Program-made: the position numbers and the translations under genes
Notes under the pieces: generated by a model
Seen by the model: the letters and a program-made list of their open reading frames with translations, nothing else
What the model was told of the DNA's origin: nothing
The model's database searches: none
Shown here: piece by piece, positions 22,093 to 35,997 of the stretch
How the letters are laid out: each line of letters begins with the position of its first letter
Numbering within the stretch: the stretch's first letter is position 1
Assembly: GCF_000005505.3 (NCBI RefSeq)
Contig: NC_016132.3
Location: forward strand, 23,364,501 to 23,428,500
Direction of reading: 5' to 3'
Source: Brachypodium distachyon
Lineage: Eukaryota > Streptophyta > Magnoliopsida > Poales > Poaceae
DNA: 64,000 nucleotides

Positions 22093-23073
22093 ATGAGGGA
22101 AGAGGAGGAGACGAGCTGGTTCACCAGGTGGGAGGAGCAGCTGCCGGCGCCCGACGAGCTCATGCCGCTCTCTTCCTCGCTCATCACGCGCGATCTCGCC
22201 GCCGCCTTCGACATCCCCACCACGCACGGCGGCGGCGGAGGCGCCGGCGCGGACGGCGCTGGTGGCGGCGCTGGCGCGGGGGAGATGAACGGCGGGGGCG
22301 GCGCGTCGTCGGCGGCCGGGTCGAGCGGCGGCGGTGGCGGGGGCGGCGGCAACGGCGACGAGCCGGCGAGGACGCTGAAGCGGCCAAGGCTGGTGTGGAC
22401 GCCGCAGCTGCACAAGCGGTTCGTGGACGCGGTGGCGCACCTGGGCATCAAGAACGCCGTGCCCAAGACGATAATGCAGCTGATGAGCGTCGACGGGCTC
22501 ACGCGCGAGAACGTCGCCTCCCACCTCCAGAAGTACCGCCTCTACCTCAAGCGCATGCAGGGGCTCGGCAACGGCGGCGGCGGCGGCGGCGGGGGCAGCC
22601 ACTCCTCCGGCTCCGGGACCGACGCCGCCACCGAGCACCTCTTCGCCACCGGGCCCTCCCCCTTCCTCCCGCCCGGCCGTGGCGCGCCGCCGGGCGCCGA
22701 CCCGTACTCCACGCCCTTCGCCCCCATGGCGACCCACCCCCATCATCACCCCCACCACCACCACCCGCCGCCGCCGCAGATCGGGCACTTCCACCACCCC
22801 GCAGCGCGCCCGCTCGGCCACTACGGCGCCGCCGGCCCAGTCGGTGGCGGCGGCTTCGACCACGGCTTCCTCAGCCGTGCCGTGGCCAGTGGCGGCGCGC
22901 CAGTCGGCCCGCCCGGGATGCACCGCATGGTCGGCGGCGGCGGCGCGATGGGGATGATGGCGCCGTCGTCCTTCGCCGACGAGCTAGAGCTCGGATCCCG
23001 TGGCGGCGGCGGAGGCGGCGGGGGTGGCGGGCGCCGCGAGCTGACGCTCTTCCCGACGTCCGGCGACCACTGA
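22093..23073 (+). CDS. MYBC1-like: GARP/MYB transcription factor, MYBC1/LUX (PCL1) type
   Basis: A single-exon gene of 326 codons. The N terminus ([20 protein letters not shown]...) matches the conserved start of the MYBC1/LUX group, whose members begin with MRE and a WF.RWEEELP.PEEL-type block. The GARP DNA-binding domain is complete at residues 93-158: [29 protein letters not shown], and the SHLQKY signature at 143-148. Poly-Gly stretches flank it, followed by a His/Pro-rich region (about residues 217-237). The C terminus contains DELEL and LTLFPTS, of the short hydrophobic kind seen in repressive GARP proteins. LUX is part of the evening complex of the clock, and MYBC1 is linked to cold tolerance. 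The N terminus and the neighbours favour MYBC1 over LUX. It is nuclear; no intron is expected or seen. Confidence 0.92.
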   Translation: MREEEETSWFTRWEEQLPAPDELMPLSSSLITRDLAAAFDIPTTHGGGGGAGADGAGGGAGAGEMNGGGGASSAAGSSGGGGGGGGNGDEPARTLKRPRLVWTPQLHKRFVDAVAHLGIKNAVPKTIMQLMSVDGLTRENVASHLQKYRLYLKRMQGLGNGGGGGGGGSHSSGSGTDAATEHLFATGPSPFLPPGRGAPPGADPYSTPFAPMATHPHHHPHHHHPPPPQIGHFHHPAARPLGHYGAAGPVGGGGFDHGFLSRAVASGGAPVGPPGMHRMVGGGGAMGMMAPSSFADELELGSRGGGGGGGGGGRRELTLFPTSGDH

Positions 23074-26000
23074 GGCCCGCTCCACAACGACGGTGACCGG
23101 CATCGGATGGATGGCGGACGCATCCGTCCGTCCGTCCTCGGGTATATAAAATTCGTTTTCCCCTCTGCCGCCGCTGCTTAGTTCCCCTAGATCGGCATAC
23201 AAATCGATCAGAGATTCACCAGAGGCCAACAATTCTCGGGAATTAGCAAGCGCTCCACCATCCATCCAATCCATATTTTCCACCCCTGTCACATCGCCCG
23301 TTCATGCTGCTTCTGTTCCTGTGTTGCTGCTATTTGTCATTGCTCTTCCTATTCTCTCCCCCTTTTTTCTTCTTCTTCTTGCTGCTGATGACATAAACCT
23401 TAGCCTTAGAGATGATTATTTTAGATGGTAAAAAAGTTGTGAAAATTGGCTAGTGCTTTCATGTTCGTCGTCCAAGAAAAAACTGAATCCTTGCGAATTG
23501 CGCCGAGGATCCAGGGGGTCATCTTGGTCCTTGAGTGATGTAAACCATTGCATGTGAGCTGAGACCCCTCCAAAGAAGTGATGCAATCATCTAGCCGTTT
23601 GCAGATTGCATAGGTGAGAGTAGAGATGATATAGGCAGGGTTGAATAATGTCAAGGACCCACCCTGGAGATGAATAAGTTTTGAGGATTAAGTTTGTACC
23701 GGCATGATGACAGTTTCAGTCAGCCTTCCATTCAGCTCCATGGAGGAAGAACATACTACAGTAGTATGTAGTAGCAAGGGTTTGCATTTTAGCTCCTCTT
23801 ACATTCTGTCTGCTGCTGCTAAGAACTTGATCAGAGCAACTCAAATTGGAGTTTCTTGTAGTAACCATTTGTAAATCTTCATTTTAAAAGCTTCTTGTTT
23901 CTTGTAGCCCCGAGGAAAAGAAAACCTTCTTGAATTGTGCTAGTACAGTTATGCTTGATTATGTTCTTGCGCACATTAAACTCTGCTCAGGTCAATGTTT
24001 CCTTGTTGTTCTCTGCCATGGCCTCACCCCCCAACTTTTGAATGTGTCACGATTCACTCGCTACCAAGCGTTGAACACCCCCATTCGTAAGCTAATACTG
24101 TAACATACTCATACTGATGCTTCTTTGCCCATGCGATTATCTGAAAAACTACGAGTATTAGTACTCTTCAGTAGGGTAGGTAATGCAAAATCCAGAACTA
24201 TTAGTACTCGCCAATCGATTAAAAGAGTCCTGCAAATTAAGATTTGTTCTTTGCATAGCCATCTAGTGCTCTCTCTGTCTGTCTCTGTACTGGCAATCTG
24301 GGGTTTGACGAGTCCAAGGAGATACATATCTGGATGGATGGATGGAGTGGAGGAGTCAAGAGATGCTGCGGCATTTAATTTCCGAGGACGGGGGTGATGT
24401 TGCTGTTAGGCGTGACCTGGCGTTTAAGTGATGTGACCACGAGAGCGACCAAGGCGTTAATGAGAGAAATCTAATCGCCCCAACGCCGCAGGAGGAAGGG
24501 AAGGAAAGCGAGGTGTGTGGATTTTGTTCAGGTGAGCCAGCGCCCCAGCGAGCCAGGAGGAGTTGTCTTGTCCCCTCCATCCGTCGACCTTGGGACATGG
24601 AGCAACGCAACACCATTGCAGCATTTCATTTCTTTGCTTGCTTGGTTTTCCCTCTCTGAGACGCTGACCGCCCCCTTGACCCCTTTCCCCTTTACTTTCG
24701 CCGCTATCACACGCACACGTATGGATGCCATTTTGCACGGGCAGCTGGTGAATGGATCGGCGTGGCAGTAGGCGCGCAGGTCGTTGGATCGGGAGTCCAT
24801 GTCTCATGTCAAGCCCATCAAACATGGCTGGAATCTTTCAGTCAGCTTTCAGAAATTTCTGCAATAACTTTCCGAAGTATATTGCAACACCATCATCACG
24901 TTCAGAAACACCACATCGACTTCCAGAAAATCGGAAAGATTAAACCAGGAAAAGAAGATGTGTCCCCCTGCCTCCCCTGTCGACGCCTCCCCTACCCCTA
25001 GCAAGGGGTATCGTGTCATGGTGGTTGATACAACCATGAGCATGTATGATGGGTCCTTTAGAGATGATGACACCCTCGGCATCACACTGCTAAACCCCTC
25101 GGTATGTGTCCCGTGGTGCCCTCCATAGTTCGACCACCGACATGCAAAATCTTACACTATGTTAGGATAACTATCTTGCAAAATCTTACACCGCTAACCA
25201 TGCGCTACGGACCTAAGAGAGACACATGTCAATCAGTAATCCAACAACAATGATATGGAAACAATGCCGACAAAGAACATTAGTGAGCCTCACCATGAGA
25301 AGAGCATGGGCCATCGAGAAGGTCATGAGTACACTGTCTTCGTCACGCGAGGCAACTTTGCACCTCCACCGAGTAGCCAATCTAACATGTCTTGTGTAGA
25401 AAAGAAGAACATGATCCTTGATAGGCTCCAAAGGAGCATGCAAGACACACCACGAAAGCAAAAAAAAAAGCTCAGATAAACTAGTAGCTAGGTAACGGCA
25501 TCACGACAACGAGGGAGAATCCAAATCCACCTTGAGGGAGGTGGATCTAAGTCTTTCTAACTCCGATGAAAAAGAAAACATACCACCAAACCTTACGCTA
25601 TCTACAACACTAAATCCGACAATTGACCAACCGCAAACAAACACGTCGCCCATAAAAAGAACTTCCCAACTGATACTGGCCTAACAAGTGCACTTGATCA
25701 ATCTAGTATGTCTTTCCTTAAAATGTCCTAAAGATACCAAACTAGGATAAAGAGGCATTTTGGAAACATTCAAGCAAACTTTTATTTTGTCCGTTATCTT
25801 TCCCTAAGAACAATATTTAGCGGCAGTCAACCATACTCATGGGTGGATCCAGTGGGGTGCCATGGCACCGCCTCAAAAAATGCTAATTTATTTGTGCCAT
25901 ATTGCTAGTATTTATACTTAGTCAAGTTTCACTAATGTTCAGTGCTTAAAAAAACTAATTCGCATGATCGAATCACCAGACCAAAACCCAATCATACTAA

Positions 26001-27940
26001 CTTAAAGCTAACTAGGCATTGATCTTTGTATCACAAATTGATTTCTCCCATTGTCCGTGTTCCAGAGGATAGCAAGCCACTCGATAAGCCCTAAAATGTT
26101 GAGCTCTCACTTTCACATCCCACCTTCTGGACCGATTGCTAATTGGGGCTTATTTTCTTTTTCAAAATTCCCCTAAATTTACTAAATTTTGGTGATTTTC
26201 TATCTGCAACATGTATCTAAAACATTCAGATCAATTTAATTTTGTTTGTAACAATTCATAAAATTCCAAAATAATGTAAAAAATTCCAAGGGTTGAAATC
26301 CTGTAAAAATCCTTCAAATCGAATGAACCTGAAATTTATACGATCCTTTGCACCGCCGCAACTAGCGGTAGCACCACAATTTCACTCGATTTCATGCATT
26401 CAAGATCCTTGGAGACTCTTGCACTGAGCCAGGAACGTTACGGTGAAAAAGAGAACATTAGATTGCTTGCCCGAGCAAGAAGCTAGTACTACTATCCGAA
26501 AAAAGGCAGCTAGTGCTACTCCATAACAGGAGAAAATCGCATGCAGAAAACGATTATACAACAGCACATCTTAAGAGTTCCCATCTGGTGTGAGCTATGC
26601 CGAGTGCAGACGATCTGCAACTGCCAAAGAGTTCCCATGTCATATGAGCCGAGCAAAGGGCAGCCCAAGACGGGAGAGAACACAGGCTGCATTATTGCTT
26701 CCGTAACAGCTTGGGGTCGCAAAAGCCACTTGGTACTTTGCTTATTTTTATCCACCCAATCTGCTTTTCCTCCTTTTCTTCCACCCTTTGCCTGGTGAGC
26801 TCTGCAGAAAGGCCAGTTTGCTAGTTCTGGAGCCAAAAGGGCCGAGCAGCAGCAGCAGCAAGGACAAAAGCTAGGATCTAACGTGCGGCAGCGGATTGCT
26901 GCTGCTGCTATTGCGCTGCGTGCGCAGGTGCGCGTATCCCAACTCCCCTCCTTCCTGCTGCCCATCTCACGCGAGCCACGCTGATCCGGTGCAGGGGAAT
27001 GTGCTGCCAAAAGCTAGCGATCCCACGCCTTTTCTTTTATCAGCCCACGAGGGCGGAGAATTTCTATCCGACGGCCGACGGCGATAGCTATACCGGCATC
27101 TTGGCCATGGATGGAGATGGACTCTCGCCTTGGCATCTGATGCTTTATTTCCACATCTAGTGAGTTTGCTTGGGTTAAGATCAGATATGATAGTACTCCA
27201 TAATGTTTTTTTACTTACGATAGAAATATTGTTTTGCGAGCAACGATAGAAATAATTTGACGAGCTTTCTGTTCTTTTTAACCAAGGACCAGGAGCTTAA
27301 AATTTAACTTTTTATTGATCATAAACGGAGGTGTACAATCAAGGCGCGAACTCGGCACCGGATAAACCGCTTTCTAAACCATAATAGAAAGATTGCCAAG
27401 AGTGTCAAAGTGCTGAATCGAGCCCTGGCCTGTCGCGATTGAAGGCAATAGTGTAGTGAGAGGCTGTCATGACTGGTGATCTTTATTTGTAGAGCTCCGT
27501 GTGCGGCCAAAAGGGGCAAACAAAACTCTAAAGACGCATGGGTCCATTAGAATGATGTTAGAGGGCCTAGCAAGTGACATTACATCAACCCAACTGCGCG
27601 GGACGTACCTAGTTTTGGACTTTGGTAATGACACGATCCAGCTGTACGTCATGGAGATTTGCAGAGGTGCAAAGTTCCAAATGCATCAACTTGCTAGAGT
27701 TGGAAACTTGGAAAGTGAAGCTAAGACGTTTTTCTGCAATAACGTGCTGAAAATGTTTGCAAGACATGTGGCCACTCTGATTTCCAGAACAGCTACACTT
27801 GATCAGTCATCTCGCTGTGTGTCAATATCGTGAGCAGAAACGATGGGTGTTGAGTCCTTGTTCACCCTCCGAAACATACCGAAGGTTTAATTGGCACATA
27901 TGGTCAATTCATCATCAACCTCGAAGCTTCTGGGGTCCGA
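23074..27940. other. 3' flank of the GARP gene and gene-free intergenic DNA
   Basis: The 3' UTR of the GARP gene probably runs a few hundred bases past 23073. The rest shows only short frames on both strands (for example 24457-24825 and 26516-27010) without domain resemblance. 26230-26345 matches the right half of the Tourist-like MITE at 46706. 27300-27935 is a moderately conserved-looking stretch with overlapping frames; I suspect a retroelement 3' tail but cannot prove it. Confidence 0.45.
26230..26345 (+). repeat. remnant related to the MITE at 46706-46969
   Basis: It shares, in the same orientation, words such as AAAAAATTCCAAGGGTTGAA and ATCCTGTAAAAATCC with positions around 46900-46945. 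Ends and target duplication are not identifiable. Confidence 0.5.
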
Positions 27941-28923
27941 TCTATTATATATTAAAAATACATGACGGAGCAATCAGAAAAAAAAAATAGGTGTTAGAAT
28001 TTGTGTTGTGGGACTGATCAGTCCAAGCCCAATTTTAATAAATTCTGAAAAATCTCAAAGACCCATTCATAAAGTGGGATGAGGGGAGTGGAAAGAGAAT
28101 AGTTCCATCTTGCTAGTTTAGAGTGAGCGAGACCAACATATAAGAGATGTTGTTTCTCACCTATTGAGCAAGTGAGCAAAGGAAATTCCCACACGCGCTC
28201 ATCCTCCTCCTCCTCCTCCTCCTCCGCTCGCCTCGCCTCGCCACGCGCGCGCCGCGTTTCGTTATTTCAAGTTCGATCGGGCCGGGCCGGGCCTCTTATC
28301 TTTTTGTCACACGCGCGAAGTATTTTTGGAATCTGTTACGGATGCGTGCAGATTTTGTGGAGTCGGTTCAGGTTTCCTAGCCTCCGATCGGTACGCAACA
28401 CAACTGCGCTAGTGTTTCGCCTGCCTCTCGCTTTTGCGCCGTCGTCGTAATCTACTCCATCCCGAGCACCGGCGTGCACTCGCGATCGAGAGAGCAGGTC
28501 TCCGGAACCTTTCGCCTTTGTGATCCTGTACGGGAGAGGGCGAATAAGGTTTTTAGGAAGCGCTCCGCGCGACTGCTCGCTTTCCTGCAACCACGGGTCG
28601 TCTGCCTCCTCGAACCGGCGGGTGCGCGGCGCGCTGACGTCTTGTTCGTCAACAACTTCGTCAAGCGAACACGACAGCAATGGCCTCCTCTCCACCGCAA
28701 CAGTACGTACACCGTAATTTGATCTACTGTTTAGTTATGATCTGCGTGATTATACTATTATTGATTGTGTTGTTGAATACCTCTAGTATATTCGAGATGC
28801 ATATGCTAGTTGCTATAGTCGTCATGATCTATATTGTGTAATTAATCATTATTTGTTATTCTCGAAATTGCTTAATTTTCCAACAATCCAAAAACCTTAT
28901 TGTCGGCAATTTCCTGATTTAAC

Positions 28924-29770
28924 TATGGGTTTAGCCGATGCATTGAAGCCGGATAAATTTTTCGAGATGTACTTCAAGAGATGGCAATTCAAGGCCATGC
29001 TCTGGTTGCAGACTCTGAAAGTATTCTAGGTGACAGACGGCAAACCAGAGGGAGATTTATCTGAGGAAGCTCAAAAAAAATTTCAGGATGCCAATGTTGC
29101 CTTTAGAGGATGCATTCTGAGTGTTCTTTCTGACCGTTTTTGTGATGTGTATATGCACATAGAAGACGGGAAGGAACTGTGGGATGCACTGGATGCTAAA
29201 TTCGGTGCAACCGATGCAGGCAGTGAATTGTATACCATGGAGTCGCTGAACGACTACAAGATGATGGATAACCGTTCTGTAGTTGAACAGGCGTATGAGA
29301 TACAGATCATTGTGAGATAGCTCAACCTTCTCAAGTGTGATTTACCCGACAAGTACGTGGCTGGGTGCATTATTGCAAAGTTACCTCCCGCGTGGAGGAA
29401 CTTCGCCACGTCTCTAAAACACAAGAGACAAGAGATATCAGTTGAACAACTGGTAGCGTCCCTTGATGTTGAAGAGAAAGCTCAGGCTAAGGACACCACT
29501 GAGAAGGCTGCTGATATTCCATCTAACGCCAATATGGTACAGAGGAATTTTCGCGGGAACGGAAAGAACAAAGGGAAGAAGTCCGCCGTTGTTAACAACA
29601 ACAAGACTGCGCAGACTACTACCTTCAAGAAGAAGAAGAAAGTAAACAAAGGCGAGATAAATTGTTTCACCTATGGAGAGCTCGGCCACTTTTCCAGAGA
29701 CTGTCCTGATCGTGCAGATCGGAGAGGGAAAAAGGGGCAGAAGACTGTCAACGTCGTGACCGCTAGCGAC
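28924..29770 (+). pseudogene. copia gag, decayed
   Basis: It starts MGLADALKPDKF at 28924, the usual beginning of this grass copia family's gag. The nucleocapsid/UBN2-type region with WDALDAKFG and ESLNDYKM follows, then the CIIAKLPPAWRNF block. In-frame TAG codons lie near 29027 and 29318. A zinc-knuckle remnant at about 29665 has lost its second Cys: the pattern is C-x2-Y-x4-H-x4-C, with Tyr where Cys should be. Confidence 0.85.
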
Positions 29771-32643
29771 ACTGACACGTACGGTATTTTACCTACTATA
29801 CTTTCAGTATTTCAATCTCCATGTTGGTGGATTGATACGGGTGCTAATGTTCATGTATGTTCTGACATCTCTTTGTTTACTTCTTACCAGCATGGAAGGG
29901 ATTCAACCGTCTTTATGGGAAACGGGTCGCATGCAGCTGTTCGTGGTGTTGGTACGGTCGATCTGAAGTTTACTTCGGGGAAGATCGTGCGGCTAAGGAA
30001 CGTGATGCATGTCCCCTCCATGAACAAGAATCTCGTTAGCGGTTCCCTTTTATGCAGAGATGATTTTAAGGTAGTTTTAGAATCTAATAAAGTAGTTATG
30101 TCCAAACATGGACAATTTATTGGTAAAGGCTATGAGTGCGGGGCTTGTTCCATTTTTTCCCTTTCTGATTTTAGTGATATGTCAGTGAACCATATTTGTG
30201 GCAGTGTTAATGATAATGCAAGTGTTTGGCACTCTCGTCTATGTCACATTAATTTTGGTTTAATATCTTGGCTATCCACTATGAGTTTAATTCCTACTTT
30301 CACCATTGCCAAAGGTTCTAAGTGCCATAGTTGTGTGCAATCAAAGCAACCTCGAAAGCCCCACATGGCGGTCGAGAAGACAAATCTGGCACCTCTAGAA
30401 CTCATACATTCTGATCTTTGTGAGATGAATGGTGTGTTCACAAAAGGTGGAAAGAGATATTTCATGACGTTAATTGATGATGCTACTAGATTCTGCTATG
30501 TTTATTTGTTGCGAACTAAAGATGAGGCTTTAGACTACTTTAAAATCTATAAGGCTGAAGTTGAAAATCAATTGGAGAGAAAGATCAAACGTTTTAGGTC
30601 GGATCGTGGTGGCGAGTATTTTTGTCCAATGTATTTGATGAGTTTTGTGCGGAACATGGTATTATTCATGAGAGAACGCCTCCCTATTCTCCCCAATCAA
30701 ACGGGGTCACCGACAGGAAAAACCGCACGCTGACTGACTTGGTGAATTCCATGTTAGCCACTGCCAGTTTATCTAAGGCATGGTGGGGGGAGGCGTTACT
30801 GACTTCATGTCATGTCCTGAATAAAGTTCCAAACAAAAATAAAGAGAAAACTCCCTACGAGGAGTGGATTGGAAGAAAGCCATCACTTTCTTACTTGTGC
30901 ACTTGGGGATGTTTTGGCGAAGGTCAACGTCCCAATTCCCAAGAACCGCAAGCTCGGACCGAAAACAGTGGATTGTATCTTTTTAGGCTATGCTTAGCGG
31001 AGCGTGGGCTAGAGATTCTTGGTAGTTAAATCCGAGGTACCTGATATACATGTTGATACTATTATGGAATCTCGTGATGCAACATTTTTTGAGAATATTT
31101 TTCCTATGAAAGATATGCATAGCATTGCTAGAATTTCTTCTGAAATATTACCTGAGTCTAGCATACCTGAATCTAATACATCTGATAATGAATCTGAACA
31201 TCCTGAGGATGAGGATGATGTTGAGAAGGATGACAATGAAGCTCCTTCCAGGAGTAAGAGACGAAGGATTGCAAAATGCTTCGGTGATGACTTCATTGTG
31301 TACCTTGTGGAGGATACTCCCAAAACCATTGCAAAGGCATATGCATCTCCGGATGCAGATGACTGGAAAGAAGCTGTCCAAAGTGAGATGGACTCCATTC
31401 TTTCTAATGGAACTTGAGAGCTATCTGAACGCCCCCACGGTTGTAAGCCAGTAGGCTGCAAGTGGGTGTTCAAGAAGAAGCTAAGGCCTGACGGTACGAT
31501 TGAAAAGCATAAGGCACGGCTTGTGGCGAAATGCTACACTCAGAAAGAAGGCGAAGATTACTTTGACACCTATTCACCCGTTGCTAGACTTACTACCATT
31601 CGAGTACTCCTATCCCTGGCTGCCTCTTATGGTCTTGTCGTTCATCAAATGGACGTAAAGACAACTTTCCTTAATGGAGAGTTGGAAGAGGAAATTTACA
31701 TGGATCAACCAGATGGATTTTTGGTAAAGGGTGAAGAGAGAAAGGTGTGTAAGTTACTAAAATCTTTGTATGGACTAAAACAAGCACCTAAGCAATGGCA
31801 CAAGAAGTTTGGCAGAACTTTAACTTCTGCAGGCTTTGTCGTTAATGAGGCTGATAGATGTGTGTAATATCGCCATGGTGGGGGCGAAGGTGTTATTTTG
31901 TGTTTGTACGTGGATGATATTCTGATTTTTGGTAGAAACATAAAAGTGATAAATGAGGTCAAGTCGTTTCTATCAAATTGCTTTGATATGAAAGATCTGG
32001 GAGAGGCTGATGTTATTCTTAACATTAAGCTGGTTAAAGATGAGAGTGGAATTACTTTGATGCAATCCTACTATGTTGAGAAGGTCTTGAGTCGCTTCGG
32101 TTTTACTGACAACAAACCTTCACCAACACCGTATGACCCCAGCGTGATATTCAGAAAGAACAATGAAGAAGGGAAAGATCAATTGAGATACTCTCAAAAA
32201 ATCGGTTTCCTTATATACTTAGCTAGCGCTACGAGACCTGATATCTCTTTTGCTGTGAGCAAATTGAGTATATTCACGTCAAACCCAGGTATAGATCATT
32301 GGCGTGCAATAGAAAAGATATTGCGCTATTTAAAAGGTACGATGAGTTATGGAATACATTATTCAGGGCATCCAGCTGTGCTTGAGGGATATTGTGATTC
32401 GAACTGGATCTCTAAAGCAGATGATCTCTATGCCACAACTGAGTATGCCTTCATACTTGGTGGTGGTGTAGTGTCATAGAGATTTTGCAAACAGACCATA
32501 TTGACAAGGTCAACTATGGAAACAGAGCTTGCTACTTTAGATATAGCCACCTTTGAGGCAGGGTGGCTGAGAGATCTTTTGATGGACTTGCCGGTGGTTG
32601 AAAAATCAGTGCCGGCTATTCTGATGAACTGTGAAAAACAAAT
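29771..32643 (+). pseudogene. copia protease-integrase-reverse transcriptase-RNase H, decayed
   Basis: The aspartic protease (WWIDTGAN) is near 29826, and the integrase zinc-binding part (HSRLCH...CHSCVQ) near 30230-30340. The integrase core begins IHSDLCEMNG and continues to SDRGGEYF. Frame breaks fall near 30640 and 30900, and a TGG-to-TGA-like stop at 31416. Reverse transcriptase starts VGCKWVFKK at about 31451, with QMDVKTTFLNGE and the active-site box YVDDILIFG near 31907; a stop lies at 31865. RNase H begins near 32380 and breaks off at about 32640. It encodes no working enzyme. Confidence 0.88.
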
Positions 32644-35600
32644 AATGATTCCTTCTGATGCATGCAGTTTTGTACTTCTTTCTCATATGAACTCTAAATT
32701 TGATTACTTCTGATATAATGCGGTTTTGATTCAGTTTTGTTTCATCTACTCCTGGAGTATATCTTATATTTAGTTTTATTTCCTTCTAAGTTACTGCTGT
32801 AGTGCTGTCTATAAACAAAACATGATTTTTCATATTGGTTCCGAGTGCATATTATTACTCAGATTCTCTAGATCTCTATCTTATGTATGCCAAAACGAAC
32901 GTGATTTTTTCTCCACACCATGGCACATTTTTCCAGTCCAGCTGGTAAAATGATTTCATTGTATTTTATGAATTACGGGGAATACAAAACCATTACTTGA
33001 ATGAGATACTGCATGGGTTATGGTGATTCTAAACCAAATACACCTACGCTGTGTACTTAGCTTAGCACCATCCCTTGATTTCAGTCATCAATAGAGGCAT
33101 AAATACCATCAGTACAGTGTACAGACTGCTAGCTCAACAGTTCCAAAGTTCTATCACAATGCCCAAGTTCAGGTATACTATGTTTATATTCTATCACTTC
33201 TCTTCACAAATTGGAAGTAGATTTACCGATTTGACTACATCTTATTGATTGATCATATGTACGTGAGAAGGAAAAGCAAATATAGAAGGACATATATAGA
33301 TATAGTATCTTCAGAGCTATGTGTTTTACTAAAATATAACCACAATAGAAACCATATGCACATGACAATTATTTTTAGAGCTATCTGTTCTATCTAGATT
33401 AGACTGAAAAATGCAAACATTCCTTGATTTACATTGTATTTATCACCTACTTATTTGTATTACATAATTAGGATTTTAGTTAAGATGTAAGTAATTGGGA
33501 TATCATTAAGGTAATAAGGTATACACTTTGCTTCTTTTTTGTCTAGACATTTCTGATGCTTAAGTGTGCCAACTAACTAGAATCAGTGATAATTACAACT
33601 TAGGGAGTCTAATTCGACATCAGTGATTTTAGAGGCTTACTACATTTCAGCCTTGAGCATTGGCTGTCATTTATAAATATTAAGAGGTGACTTTGATCTT
33701 CCCAAGTGCAACACATTGCTGACGTAATTTACTGAATTTTTTTCTGTTAGTTGGCTCAAGAACCACCAAGCTTCATGGAAAAGGTTTAGCTAAAGTAAAC
33801 AGGTGTGTTTACATATGAAAGTTTTTTTCTTACTTCCAGTAGTTCTATGTTAATTTAGCATATATGTTGCTTAATACCAACCAATATTCTGAGAACTTAA
33901 TGCGTTTCTTTATGCCTTATTAGCTTCATAAAAAAAGACACCAGAAAAGCTTCAATTTTTTCTCATGTATTATGACAACATCAGATCCATTTTCTTATTC
34001 AATTAATTTATTTACTTCATCTTTACATACAATAGAATGAATAATTCTATAGAACTGTATTCACACGTGTCATTTCAGCGTGAGGTCTTTTGTTGTTCAG
34101 GATAGATAAGTTGAGTCAGATATGGTCATTTATTAGGAGGTGATTTCATTTAACTATATGTAGATGATTTTGTTTAGTATTCATGCCATTTTCCTGCCGC
34201 TAATCAACATTTTTGTGCCATTACCATGCAGATCATTGGCATTTTCCTGTTCCAGTAACTCTCAATAAACCTGTTGATAAAATCTTGCTAATATTCACTT
34301 GCTAATAATCATTGCGTTCTTTCTTACATAAAATCTTTTAAAAGAAGTGAGCTACCGTGTCTGGAGCAATGTCGCAGTTTCCTTAGGCCATCTCAATCTT
34401 CCACAGAATGTACTTCAGACCTGACTTCATGCCGCCCTAGGTCTTTTTTATGCTTTGTTCTACTAACTGTTATCTTCGGGTTTGTTGCATTTGGGTACAT
34501 CATGATTGATATTTTTGTCTATCTTGGATTAATTTGTTTTATTGCAATCTCAGTTTGATGTTCAAACTTATGATGTATCCATCGATTTTTTTTGTTTTCT
34601 GTTATATCCAAGCAGACTTTCCCAAACTAATCTTGATTGAACAAACTCTATATGTAGAAATCAATATACGAGAAGACAATGGCTTCATATTCAGTACCAA
34701 ATCTTCTTTTATAAGATTGTTTTAATGCTCCGTCCTGCTATCTGATTCACTTATTCTCTACTCCTCTCTTTTGTGTTGTGTTACTATTCAATCCAGATGC
34801 GTGTAAAAATCCCAATCTAGATGTTGCCACCTCACTCGGAGGTTTTCTTATTTGGCATTTCTTTTGTTCTAGGTTGTCTAGGTTGCTTAGTTAAAAATTT
34901 CGTGATTAAGATTATTTCCAAGGTTGGAGGGGTAAGATACTAAGATGCATCAATGTTCCAACAAGAAGATGGACCAAGGTATTTTGCTCCTAAGATACAC
35001 TAATTTCAACGAAAAAATGCCTTAATAGTCAGCAGATATTTTTCCTCTGTTATTACCACACAATCCAGGCTCCAGCTAAATAAAACTAAATAGGCAATAT
35101 AAGATCAATATTGTATTGTCAATTGGGAACTTGTATGCTTCGTTCTAGCGTTTGTTTGCAATTCGACAGACTTAATCTATTTGCTCCTAAATTAAAATCT
35201 ATTTGGTTGCTGCCCGCAAAATTGTACTCTCAAATCTGATTTCTGTTTAAATAATGTAGATATCAAAAGACTTTGTACTATAGTTTCAACTTTGAAGTCT
35301 GGCTATGTACTTAACTAAAGTCACACCCATGCATTTCTCTGTTCCCATTGTATTTATATCCATGCATTTTTGTTTGATATGCGACACACCTCTTTTATTC
35401 CTAATATATGTGATCATAAAATGGTTGATTAAATTATAACAATGTGTTTGGGTAAGTCTGCACTTTATTTGGATGAAAGCCATCAGAATACATTAGCTAC
35501 GCACCTTTTTGACACGGACTCAATTTCTACATTCAAATAAAATACCTTCCCTGCTGTTGATTGCATACAGCAAGTGGCATGTTTATATTTTACTTAAAAA

Positions 35601-35884
35601 AGTAGGATGTTCATCTATTGTTTTGACTCTAGATCGTTTCATGTACCTCTTAACGAGGTTTCAGGATTGTTTAGTTTGTTGTACTCGAGTAAATTTGTTT
35701 GTTATCGTGTTATTTCCAGAGTATTATTTTACCAGTTGCCTGGTCCAATTAATGTTGGTTTCTATTATTATTGAATGTCATACTCTGTTGTTTGTGATAT
35801 TTAGAAGTTTTGCTCAATCTGTTTGAAAATAATAATACAAACTAATTTGGTGAAATAGTTATTACTTGGACTACAAAAAATATA

Positions 35885-35997
35885 CTCCCTCCATCCCATA
35901 TTAAGTGACTTTCTATTACATGTATCTAGACGCTTTTTAGACATAAATACATTCATATTTGGGCAAATTTGAGTCACTTAATATGGGACGGAGGAAG
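35885..35997. mobile_element. Stowaway MITE
   Basis: TA-flanked, ends CTCCCTCCATCCCATATTAA and TTAATATGGGACGGAGGAAG, 113 bases, with the shared core around AGACGCTTTTTAGACATAAA. Confidence 0.92.

Larger units (their letters stand above)
27991..32643 (+). mobile_element. Ty1/copia element with 5' end, 3' truncated
   Basis: It starts TGTTAGAATTTGTG at 27991, an LTR-like end. A GC-rich leader with a (TCC)n run (28201-28224) follows, then gag and pol on the plus strand. The pol frame stops resembling the family inside RNase H at about 32640, and no second LTR (no repeat of the 27991 start) is found downstream. The exact 3' border of the 5' LTR is not clear and I could not find a good primer-binding site. 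Many stops and frameshifts show an old, dead copy. Confidence 0.75.

Noticed and set aside
22128..23096. Long Arg/Ala-rich frames in other phases and on the minus strand over the GARP gene
   Set aside because: They are shadows of a GC-rich coding exon; the phase at 22093-23073 has a complete conserved domain and they have none.
24356..25001. Frames on both strands downstream of the GARP gene
   Set aside because: No family resemblance and no splice-consistent extension; treated as intergenic.
27300..27935. LINE 3' region or gene at 27.3-27.9 kb
   Set aside because: Frames on both strands look orderly, but no endonuclease, reverse transcriptase or poly-A tail with target duplication could be identified.
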